From Gracilaria gracilis (lineage: Eukaryota; Rhodophyta; Florideophyceae; Gracilariales; Gracilariaceae), in the NCBI GenBank assembly GCA_030374805.1, contig JARGSG010000086.1, positions 169,849 to 233,848 of the forward strand: a stretch of DNA of 64,000 bases, given 5' to 3'. Positions within the stretch are counted from its first letter, which is position 1. Each line of letters begins with the position of its first letter. The position numbers were made by a program, and so were the translations under genes. A model generated the notes under the pieces. That model saw only the letters and a list, made by a program, of their open reading frames with translations, was not told the origin of the DNA and searched no databases. Shown here one piece after another: positions 55,873 to 64,000 of the stretch.

Positions 55873-57083
55873 TCAGCTCAACACCAGCAAGTTTGATTCT
55901 TGCAGTGTGATTTTGGTTTGCAGGTAGTTGCAGTACCATTGACTTGCCGTTTGCAGTGTTTCACGGCATTTGAATTTTTCTTTGCCCAAACTACAGCATA
56001 TGTCCAGCAGTCGTTGCAGCTGGCTATCAGTCTTCGCCATCAGAATCACATCGTCGGCAAATGCACTTGTATCTCGATCCGACACATGATAGGGCACCTC
56101 ATTCACTCGATACAGCATGGAATGAATATACATTTTGAACAATTTACAGCTGAATGGGTCACCTTGGGGAACTCCAAGAGTCATTTGTACTGGTCCATCT
56201 TTCCAGTTACCATTTATGAAAGCGTTGAATGGTTGCAGCAGCAAAGTAGTCATTGCCGCATGCTTCGGTTTTAATCTCGGTACGCACACTTGCAGCAATA
56301 GTTTTCGGTTGATTTTGTCGTACGCCTTCGTTAGATCCAGTACTGCCACACGCGAATGGCCGTTTGTGATGATGTTACTTACATCACAATCGACTGTTCC
56401 GTTCCATTGTACTTTGAGAACTTATACTGATACTCATGAAACTCGATATAGTTCACCACAATCGAGTTTAATGCAGCCGAAATTGTTTTACGCAAGTGCG
56501 ACAGAATAGATATCGGTCGGTAGTTGGATGGTACCGAAATGTCGCCTTTCTTGTATACGGCCGGTATACGTGTCGTTCGCAACGTTGAAGGTAAGTATGT
56601 TAACTTGCCGCACGCCCGCCACAACTTGAGAAGCGTGGAAGCGGACAAAGTTGGACTGACCTGTAGCATTTCCGATGCCATGTTATCACGTCCAATCGAT
56701 CTTCTCTTCTTTGTATCATTGATCGACTTTTCCAACGAAATCCTGAACGAGTCCGGAACATCGAATGTGACTGCTTTCACCCCACATTCTGGTGGCCGGT
56801 ACTCGGCAATAAACTCAGCGTAGTCCTATGAGTCCAATGGATTGCCACGTTCCAGTGCCCGTGCGCTATGTTGGGATCGTAATTTCATCATCGAGTTGAT
56901 TCGATTAACTGTTTGAGATGCTGATTCGTCTTCGGCGGTGTCAAGAAATTCGTCCAACAGTTGTCTCTTCTTTGCCCGGCAACGGCGTTTATTGAATCCG
57001 TCAATCACTTTGTACACATTCTCCATTTGAATGCTGCGACTTCTTTTCCACCGTTTGTTATATGAAGATCGCATAAGATTCAA
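55873..57083 (-). pseudogene. Non-LTR reverse transcriptase, LINE copy 1
   Basis: RT in pieces: 57083-56826 (start, RCRAKKRQLLDEFLDTAEDE), 56780-56379 (IPAVYKKGDISVPSNYRPISIL) and 56349-55873 (VLDLTKAYDKINRKLL, TLGVPQGDPFSC, SAFADDVILMAKTD). The FADD box and PQG motif are kept, but frames change near 56.82 and 56.37 kb and again after about 55.95 kb. Compared with copy 2 it is clearly the same gene. Confidence 0.85.
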
Positions 57084-57101
57084 CTGTTCAAGGCTAGAAT
57101 G

Positions 57102-58020
57102 TCACAGGAAGCGATAGCGATCAGGACGCCTTGATACGGAAGTGATCCAGGGGCTACTGATTGTGTCCACAATTTGGCTGCAGGCATCCTCCAGATCCTC
57201 TTTTGAGGTTGCGTGGTCAAAACTTGAAGCCAAATTAGGCAAATTGGCTTTGTAATATGTCTGACCGTCTTCGATTTTGTCCACGCATTTGAGTTGCGCC
57301 CTCAAAATCTTCGGTTTTCGTGGTGATAATTGAGTTGTCATCCAGTCAATGTCTGCAACAACCATGTTGTGGTCCGAGACTGCATCCCATGATCCACTTG
57401 TTGTTGCTACCTTTCGAACAGATAATCGCCTCGAGATGAAGAAATCCACTACGCTCGAACCATTTGGGTTGCAAAAAGTGGGCGTCAACTCGGATGGAGC
57501 CCTCAGCAAAAGGTCCCATTTGCGGATCCACGCTCGGAGGCGACGACCATGCCTGTTGGTTCGTTGATTCCAGTCGTCATGGCGAGCATTCCAGTCGTCA
57601 GTCAGTAACGTCCGACCACGAATAAAAGACTTCAATCGCTCCAGGGTTCCCTTTATGTCCTCATCTGAAGCGCTTGGACTGAGATATACTCCTATCACAT
57701 TGAGATCTGGGCGAACTCTCAGTGCCAGGATATGATACGCCCTGGTACCATACTTGCCCACGACCTTCGTATAGAAGCGCTGATGATGGAAAATTGTGAT
57801 CCCACCTCTCAGCGCTCGAGTCCTACACTCTGCTTTCAGCGCCACACTCACATGTGGCAATGCCAACGACACCTCATGGGAGAGACGTTGCCATGTTTCC
57901 ACGACGCACAGAAAGTCTAATCATAATACTTTCCATGTACGGTGGGCTTCGGCATCGCTATGTACGAGACCTCTCACGTTAAAAGTACCAACCCGGATCA
58001 GAACACCTCACCATTTTGGT
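57102..58020 (-). pseudogene. APE-type endonuclease, LINE copy 1
   Basis: The minus strand starts VGTFNVRGL (about 57.99 kb), the Asn motif of AP-endonuclease-like domains. A TAG follows at about 57.92 kb, then VVETW with the catalytic Glu, TDDWNARHDDW, TFCNPNGSSVVDFF and finally SDHNMVVADIDW (SDH motif). It nicks target DNA to prime reverse transcription. The frame ends at TGA 57102, where copy 2 has TGG, and then continues into RT in the same frame. Confidence 0.8.
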
Positions 58021-58165
58021 GACCTTCATATAAAAAATTGGACTGGTTTGCGTCGTAGTCGACGGCACATTAATGCTCACGGAGAACATATTTCGTACCG
58101 ATATGTTCGGGCGACGCATTTCGTGGTCATAAGTGGGAGCACCACCGTGGTCCCAATCCGATGAC

Positions 58166-58439
58166 AAACTCCCAAAAGAAGTCTGTAGCGGTTCCAATGG
58201 GCTGGTTTAGGCCCCTGCCATGGTGATATCTCTCGGATCGGCGGTCACTCTTCCTGTACTTGCAGTGCTTGCAGCGGTGTGGTGTGCGAATTTTGGGAGT
58301 TTCTGCACGTTATTTTCAGTTTTATGAGCTTCATTGTTTGTCCCAGACATCGACACTGTTGGTGTTTGGACATGTTCGAGTGCCTGTCAGTCTCTCAGGT
58401 TGGTATCGTACTACTTGGAAGCAAAGTTGTTGCGGACGA
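58166..58439. other. No gene seen
   Basis: Sequence upstream of LINE copy 1, possibly its 5' UTR. Nothing recognised. Confidence 0.4.
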
Positions 58440-58615
58440 TGGGCCCTTTTGGGCACCCTTTTCGCAAAAGCGCATATGCGCCTCTGCTCAACCCCAAAGT
58501 GAAACGGCAATATGATTGGCTACTTCAAATGCCCTTTTGCAACGTGGTGTCTACAAGTGCCATGGATTGTATGGAGAGTTATTGTGGTATGGGCCAAGTG
58601 GAGCTCTGGATTGGA
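58440..58615. repeat. GT-rich dispersed repeat, diverged partial copy c
   Basis: Shares AAAAGCGCATATGCGC, TGATTGGCTACT.CAAATG, TTGCAACGTGGTGTCTACAAG and similar blocks, in order, with the first third of copies a and b. Clearly older or from a different subfamily. Confidence 0.65.
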
Positions 58616-59590
58616 CGAGGGTTGGAGTAGTAAACTGACTATGCTGATAGCGATCATGTGCGTTTCTAGGCTGGAATGAGCGGTTTTGCATGTAATATGC
58701 GATTCTGAACTGCGCAAGGTGGTTGGAGTGCCGCCACACAAATTGATGATTTTTTTGGATCAGGTTCTGAATCAAAGGACTGGCAATGGATTTGTAGTGT
58801 TGATTGATTTTGTTAATTGAAATTTTTCTACTCTAGTTTGCGCGCGCTTTCCGTGTACAACTGCACATACGTGCAGCTTCTAGCGACCGCCGTCGTCGCT
58901 TGGTGCGACGACGGTGAAGCGCGCGCTAGGGTATTTGTAGGTTGCAATCGACTACCCTTGAGTAAACGGGTCGACCCAAGGCCATCAACCTTCACTTGTT
59001 TTACTTCTTCTTTCTTCCATATCATTCCCTATTTAATTCTCTTTCTACCCACCTGCGTGCGTATCGTTAGGTTATGGACCCAGAGCGCCGATAACTTCCA
59101 GACGTGGCGCTCATTTCTTACTTACTACTTCTCTTTGGATTCAAGAAGTTTTCCTATCTGCGTTAAAGTACCCCGCTGTTTTCTCCCTGGCGAATGGTGA
59201 ACGCATATCGCGTTTTTTTGGTAACCTGCCGGCTCAAGACAAGGCAGACAGTAGAATTCTGCTCTGCGTTCGTGGAGTACGCAGGTCGACGTAACGTGCT
59301 TGTAAGCGTAGGAGCGACTGTACTGCCCCGAAAGACCAAGCTACTTTCTCGTAAGGAACCAGCAAGTGTTTAGCTGGGGAACGTGTATCTCCACTAGTAT
59401 TTTCCTCGGGTCGTCTCGTAGGACCAAAAGCGCCTCGCTCAGAAGGACGCAAACCTGGTAGGTGTTCAAATCTTGCCTTACTCGGAGAGAGTAACTGGGG
59501 GCCAGGGATTTAGACCCACAGTGTAGCGGAGGTAGGTTCTCCTGTCAGCGCGCCCGCCTAAGAAGTTTCATCATCATTCTGGGTTCCAGT
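58616..59590. other. No gene; one strong small hairpin
   Basis: Non-coding. 58890-58899 and 58905-58914 form a perfect 10-bp GC-rich stem (CCGTCGTCGC and its complement) with a 5-nt loop, and CTGCACATACGTGCAG lies just before it at 58861-58876. By position this stretch may be the LTR or leader of the Copia element that follows. Confidence 0.4.
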
Positions 59591-59596
59591 TGTACC

Positions 59597-59943
59597 TCAC
59601 CCGTGAACTTGTTCCAGGCGTCGGATCTCTGAGCTCCGCCTGTGATCGCGTACAGGACGCGTCCCGACGAGCGTTGCAGACTAACCCACAGTCTCCGCTG
59701 GCGTCCTCGCTGTTGAGTGTTGAGCTTGACTACACTCCAGCCTCTCCTTTATTTGCTTGTGGGGAAGTGGCATTGCGTCCTTCACTCTGCCCTTTCTGTT
59801 CCGGGTTGGTTGTCTCTCACCCGTGAGTATATTCCAAGGGTCGAATTCCACTCCGCTTGTGATCGCGTACTGGACGCGTCCAGACGAGCGTTGCAGACTT
59901 CGTGGCAGAGTCTCCGCTGGCGTCCTCTCTGTTTAGTGTTGAG
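59597..59943. repeat. Tandem repeat, 220-bp period, two copies
   Basis: About 125 bp starting TCACCCGTGA and ending TGTTGAG or TTTAGTGTTGAG occur at 59597-59722 and 59817-59943. Strongly shared blocks include TGTGATCGCGTAC.GGACGCG and GACGAGCGTTGCAGACT. It lies just upstream of the Copia gag, so it may be a promoter or enhancer array in its LTR or leader. Confidence 0.75.
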
Positions 59944-60078
59944 TCTTTACTTCACTCTATCCCTAGCCTCCTTTGAGACGGAAGAATTGTTTTCCTCACG
60001 TGGCTTCTCTCATTTCTTCATTTTTATTCTACTCGTGAAATCCCTTGTACTGGAGGTTGGTAACTCTGTTTTGGAACA

Positions 60079-61108
60079 TGGCGGACTCGGAAGTTGAGTC
60101 TGAAAACCAACTCTAGTGTGAAGATCCCACGTTTTCATGGTTAGCGTGGGGAAGATTATACGTGTTGGCGCCATCGCCTTCGCGCCGCGTGCCGAATCAA
60201 AGATGTCCGGAACGTTGTGGTATCCAGTTCAGAGCAATCCTCAACAGCTGCGAATACGCAAGATATCGCTCCAAGTAGCTCTCAAAGCAGCTCCCGTACC
60301 ATGGCGAAACGGGGAAGGCATGTGTTATCATTATTTTTGCACTTGTTGATTCTACTCTACGAGTTGTAATGTAGGTTGATGATGATCCAACACGCATGCT
60401 TGAACTGCTCGATGCTGGCTACGTCTCCAACCGCACAGTCTCTCGGATCGCCGTTCAAACCCAACTATTCCGTATTCCGTACAAATGTCAGAACATTTCA
60501 GAATAAGTGGACCAGTTCACTGCTCTGTTCTCGCAGTTGGATCGCATGGGCGAGAGCGCTGCTATTCCGGGATCTCACAAGGCCCCGATGCTACTTGCCT
60601 CTATTGACCCCAGCTGCTCATTGGAGTCCACGGCAGCCACACTTCGCACCAACGACATATCTGATCTTACTTGGGACTATGTTGCCTTAACTCTAATTGA
60701 CGAGTACAGTGCACGACAGGTGGCTTCGGGAAGTTCTGGTCGCACTCTCACTCCCAAGAAACGCAAGAACAAAGGCTACGGAAGTTTCAAATATTCTTCC
60801 GGCCCAGTCAGTATGGACCACAAGGAGGGTAACAACTCAGATGGTCACACCAACAACGAGTCTTCTGAACGTGCTTATGCTGCCGCTATCTGCCATGGTT
60901 ACCATTGTACCTTTTGTGATCGTGATGAACACACTTTTGATCAATGTCACATGAACCCCGACAACCCTGACAATCACTTGACCAAAAGCATTCTTGCCAA
61001 GTTGAAAATGAGGTCTAGGGATAAATCTGAAAGTTCCAAGCCGTCGACAAGGTCGTCCGGGAAGTCCTCAAAAATTGAAATCGCGGGAAGTTCCATGGAG
61101 AAGTCTAC
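60079..61108 (+). pseudogene. gag: Copia gag, cut by a LINE insertion
   Basis: It begins ATGGCGGACTCGGAAG (60079) but meets a stop after a dozen codons. Downstream pieces read MLELLDAGYVSNRTVSRIAVQTQLFR (about 60.39-60.47 kb) and, after a TAA at 60504-60506, a 200-codon open stretch: FTALFSQLDRMGE, SHKAPMLLASI, LESTAATLRTNDISDLTWDYV. This is typical of Ty1/Copia Gag. A CCHC knuckle, C-x2-C-x4-H-x4-C, lies at about 60.91-60.95 kb. The gag sequence ends at about 61108, where the A-tail of LINE copy 2 begins. Confidence 0.8.
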
Positions 61109-61260
61109 CTTTCTTTTTCTTTTTTTTTTTCAATCAATTGCTTTTTATTTATAGTGTTCCCAATGTCCCATGAAGAGCAGCAGGGTAACACTGTCAAGGT
61201 GTAAACTAACTTGGTCAATTACGAACCAACGCAATCATTCTTACTACTTATAGCACAGAT

Positions 61261-63267
61261 TTACAACTGTGCTTCTTCCAATACCTCTAGTATTTCGGTC
61301 GCCTCCTGTCTCTCTCCAGGTGACCAATCTTCCATTCCGAGTAGTACCTTCAGTCTTCCGTACTTCCAGTACTCGTGCCCAAGTACATCACGTGCCTCCA
61401 TTGGGTTCGCTGGGAACTCATTGAAGTACCATCGGATACCCATCATTCGGTGCGAAACTTTGCGCAACCGAAGAACGGGTGGGTATTTTCCATTCGCAGC
61501 ACACGGGATCTTGCGAACGCGTCTTGCCGAGGCACGTTTCCACTCCGCATCCCGTACTCTTCCTATTCCTTTTGTACGCACATTATCAATTTCAGCTCGT
61601 AGTGCTGAAATTGAAGGATGTGCATTATACAGCGACAGCTGCCGACATGCCTGGTTCACCTTCAACTGTCGCGATCTGTGTTCCAATTCAAGGTTCAATG
61701 CCGTCTCACGACACGATTGATAATGCCGTAGACGTTTGGAGGCGAGCACAATTCGTCGCAGAGCCGCAGACTCTAAACGACAAAGTGCACGCATCATCGG
61801 CACCCGATATGTTCCAAACCGAGATGCCATTTTTCCAAGAATCAGTTTGAAGAACGTTGCTTCAAGCTTCACTACCGCCATTTCCAAATGAGGCGTGAGC
61901 GGTACAAGATGCAACGCATATTCGTAAATCGACCTCACGAATGCGCGGTACAAACTCACACAGCTGCGCGTATCAAATCCATTCCGGTGCAGACCAGCAC
62001 CGGCTAGGCTTCCCAATCGACGTTGAGCATTTTGTACGCGTTCCATGTGCTTGTCGGTTGTTACTCCATTGGTGTTTAGAGACACCCCCAGATATACTGC
62101 ACTACGTACCACGCTCAGCTTATCACCAGCAAGTGTGAATATTGCAGACTGATTTTGGTCTGCAGGCAGTTGCAGTACTATCGACTTGCCGTTTGCAGTG
62201 TTCCACGGCATTTGCATTTCTTTGCCCCAACTACTGCATATGTCTAGCAGTAGTTGCAGCCCGCTATCAGTCTTCGCCATCAGAATCACATCGTCGGCAA
62301 ATGCACTTGCACCTCGATCCGACACATGATATGGCACCTCCTGCACTCGATATAGCATGGAATCAATATACATGTTGAACAATGTACAGCTGAATGGGTC
62401 ACCTTGAGGCACTCCAAGAGTCATTTGTACTTGTTCATCTTTCCAATTTCCATTTATGAAAGCGTTGACTGGTTGCAGCAGCAAAGTAGTCATTGCCGCA
62501 TGCTTCGGTTGTAGCCTGGATGCGCACACTTGCGACAATAGTTTTCGGTTAACTTTGTCGTACGCCTTCGTTAGATCCAGTACTGCCACACGCGAGTGGC
62601 CGTTTGTGATGATGTTACTCACCTCCACAATCGACTGTTCTGTTCCTTTGTACTTTGAGAACCCATACTGGTCCTCATGAAACTCGATATAGTTCATCAC
62701 GATCGAGTTTAATGCAGCCGAAATTGCTTTACGCAAGTGCGACAGAATAGAGATCGGTCGGTAGTTGGATGGTACCGAGATGTCGCCTTTCTTGTATATG
62801 GGCGATAAACGCGTCTGCCGCAACGTTGATGGTAGATATGCCAACTTGCCACACGCTCGCCACAGCTTGAGAAGCGTGGAAGCGCACAAAGTTGGACTCA
62901 CCTGTAGCATTTTCGATGCCACGTTATCGCGCCCACTCGATCTTCCCTTCTTTGCATCCTTGATCGATTTTTCCAATGCAATCCGGAACGAGTTCGGAAC
63001 ATCAAATGTGACTGCTTTCACCCCACATTCGGGTGGCTGGTACTCGGCAATAAACTTAGCGTAGTCCTGTGGGTCTAATGGATTTCCACGTTCCAGTGCC
63101 CGTGCGCTATGCTGAGATCGTAATGTCATCACCGAGTTGATTCGATTCACTGTTTGAGATGCTGTTTCGTCCTCGGCGGTATCAAGAAATTCGTCCAACA
63201 GTTGTCTCTTCTTTGCTCGACAACGACGTTTAATGAATCTGTCAATCACCTTGTACACATTCCACAT
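61261..63267 (-). CDS. Reverse transcriptase part of LINE ORF2, copy 2
   Basis: A 668-codon open frame from ATG 63267. RT motifs: KKGDISVPSNYRPISIL (160-176), VLDLTKAYDKVNRKLL (229-244, Asp 231), TLGVPQGDPFS (283-293), SAFADDVILMAKTD (321-334, catalytic Asp pair 325-326). Beyond RT is a long conserved C-terminal part with no RNase H motifs recognised. The real protein starts further upstream: the same frame continues into the endonuclease, interrupted by a TAG at about 63290 where copy 1 has TGG. RT copies element RNA at the nicked target. The RT part itself is intact. Confidence 0.88.
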   Translation of the reverse strand: MWNVYKVIDRFIKRRCRAKKRQLLDEFLDTAEDETASQTVNRINSVMTLRSQHSARALERGNPLDPQDYAKFIAEYQPPECGVKAVTFDVPNSFRIALEKSIKDAKKGRSSGRDNVASKMLQVSPTLCASTLLKLWRACGKLAYLPSTLRQTRLSPIYKKGDISVPSNYRPISILSHLRKAISAALNSIVMNYIEFHEDQYGFSKYKGTEQSIVEVSNIITNGHSRVAVLDLTKAYDKVNRKLLSQVCASRLQPKHAAMTTLLLQPVNAFINGNWKDEQVQMTLGVPQGDPFSCTLFNMYIDSMLYRVQEVPYHVSDRGASAFADDVILMAKTDSGLQLLLDICSSWGKEMQMPWNTANGKSIVLQLPADQNQSAIFTLAGDKLSVVRSAVYLGVSLNTNGVTTDKHMERVQNAQRRLGSLAGAGLHRNGFDTRSCVSLYRAFVRSIYEYALHLVPLTPHLEMAVVKLEATFFKLILGKMASRFGTYRVPMMRALCRLESAALRRIVLASKRLRHYQSCRETALNLELEHRSRQLKVNQACRQLSLYNAHPSISALRAEIDNVRTKGIGRVRDAEWKRASARRVRKIPCAANGKYPPVLRLRKVSHRMMGIRWYFNEFPANPMEARDVLGHEYWKYGRLKVLLGMEDWSPGERQEATEILEVLEEAQL

Positions 63268-63288
63268 TTGAATGTTGCTACTTCGTTT

Positions 63289-64000
63289 CTACCGTTTGTA
63301 ATATGTAGATCGCACACGACTCAACTGGTCAAGACTAGAATCCCAGAAGAAGCGATAGCGGTCAGGACGCATTGATACGGAAGTGATCCAGGGGCTACTG
63401 ATTGTGTCCACGAGTTGGCAACATGCATCCTCCAGATCCTCTTCTGAGGTTGCGTGGTCAAAACGAGAAGCCACATTAGGCAACTTGGCTTTGTAATATG
63501 TCTGAGCGTCTTCGATTCTGTCCACGCATTTGAGTTGCGCCCTCGAAATCTTCGGTTTTCGAGGTGAGAATTGAGTTGTCATCCAGTCAATGTCGGCAAC
63601 AAACCATGTTGTGATCCGAGACTGCATCCCCACGATCCACTGGTTGTTGCCACATTTCGAACAGACACTCGCTTCGAGATGAAGAAATCCACTACACTCG
63701 AACCATTTGGGGTGCGAAACGTTGGCGTCAACTCGGATGGAGCCCTCAGCAAGAGGTCCCATTTGCGGATCCACGCTCGGAGGCGGCGACCATGCCTGTT
63801 GGTTCGTTGATCCCAGTAGTCATGGCGGGCATTCCAATCCCCCAGCCAGTAACGTCGGACCCCGGATCAAAGACTTCAATCGCTCCAGGAATCTCTTTAT
63901 GTCCTCATCTGAAGCGCTCGGACTAAGATATACTCCTATCACATTGAGATCTGGGCGAACTCTCAGTGCCAGGATTTGGTATGCTGCGGTGCCGTACTTG
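63289..64000 (-). pseudogene. Endonuclease part of LINE ORF2, copy 2
   Basis: Partial at the window edge. 63289 to about 63600 is in frame with RT (VADIDWMTTQFSPRKPK, then EDLEDACCQLVDTISSPW), homologous to copy 1. At about 63.6 kb the frame shifts, so the central endonuclease (WDLLLRAPSELTPTF-type sequence) is in another frame. The N-terminal part, including the Asn and Glu motifs, lies beyond the window. Confidence 0.75.

Larger units (their letters stand above)
55605..58165 (-). mobile_element. LINE family copy 1, 3'-truncated
   Basis: Minus-strand non-LTR retrotransposon, closely similar to copy 2 (61109-64000). It contains the endonuclease (about 58.0-57.1 kb) and RT (57.08-55.87 kb). 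Similarity to copy 2 stops at about 55605, so its C-terminal part and 3' end are missing. Confidence 0.85.
61109..64000 (-). mobile_element. LINE family copy 2, 3' end complete
   Basis: Minus strand; runs off the right edge of the window. The 3' end is marked by a T-rich run on the plus strand (61109-61130), i.e. an A-tail, followed by about 130 bp of 3' UTR up to the stop at 61261. It is inserted in the Copia gag, so it is younger than that copy. Confidence 0.88.

Noticed and set aside
57083-63300. Repeat-induced point mutation in the LINE copies
   Set aside because: Only two informative stops were seen, and other stops in the window (for example in element 3) are not G-to-A changes. Not enough to claim a process.
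1-64000. tRNA, rRNA or other structured RNA genes
   Set aside because: I looked for tRNA-like boxes and conserved rRNA words and saw none convincing.

Overview
This window looks like nuclear DNA of a eukaryote and is almost entirely a transposable-element graveyard. I see no bacterial operons, rRNA or tRNA genes. Recognisable parts include Ty3/Gypsy-type and Ty1/Copia-type LTR elements, an APE-type non-LTR (LINE) family, a complete piggyBac element, two PIF/Harbinger-like DDE transposase genes, a Crypton-like tyrosine-recombinase element, a long foldback element and a family of short near-perfect palindromes. One transposase gene has a convincing 62-nt GT-AG intron, and two small genes have TATA boxes about 60-80 bp before the ATG. 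The mix would suit a repeat-rich protist, alga or fungus-like lineage. I cannot name the organism.

Layout. 1-4.2 kb: a decayed tyrosine-recombinase gene bracketed by paired copies of a palindromic 13-16-bp motif. 4.2-8.6 kb: AT-rich DNA without a recognised gene. 8.6-23.0 kb: fragments of three Gypsy-like elements. Element 1 (minus) meets element 2 (plus) head to head near 13.5 kb, followed by an RT/RNase H fragment (element 4, minus). 23.0-25.2 kb: a GT-rich 580-bp repeat and an unidentified coding-like stretch. 25.2-33.4 kb: Gypsy element 3 (minus) with two 478-bp LTRs and a TCTTC target duplication; gag is open, pol has several stops and the integrase core is missing. 34.2-35.7 kb: seven palindromes, the last five quasi-regularly spaced. 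36.3-37.8 kb: a gag relic (element 5). 39.2-39.6 kb: a 361-bp foldback. 41.9-45.2 kb: a complete piggyBac with TTAA duplications, an intact transposase and a second convergent gene. 46-53.5 kb: Harbinger relic, Copia RNase H relic, a small zinc-finger gene and an intron-containing Harbinger transposase, then three more palindromes. 54-64 kb: an unrecognised broken gene, a second copy of the GT-rich repeat, LINE copy 1, a Copia gag relic, and LINE copy 2 inserted into that gag.

Most notable points. (1) Three separate Gypsy-like elements each carry, after the pol region and on the opposite strand, a homologous gene of unknown function. It is best preserved at 25804-27345. (2) The piggyBac element encodes a second small protein with a Cys cluster, on the opposite strand, with 2 nt between the two stop codons. 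(3) About ten 70-75-bp palindromes with T/A-tract edges form two clusters and look like an undescribed miniature or foldback family.
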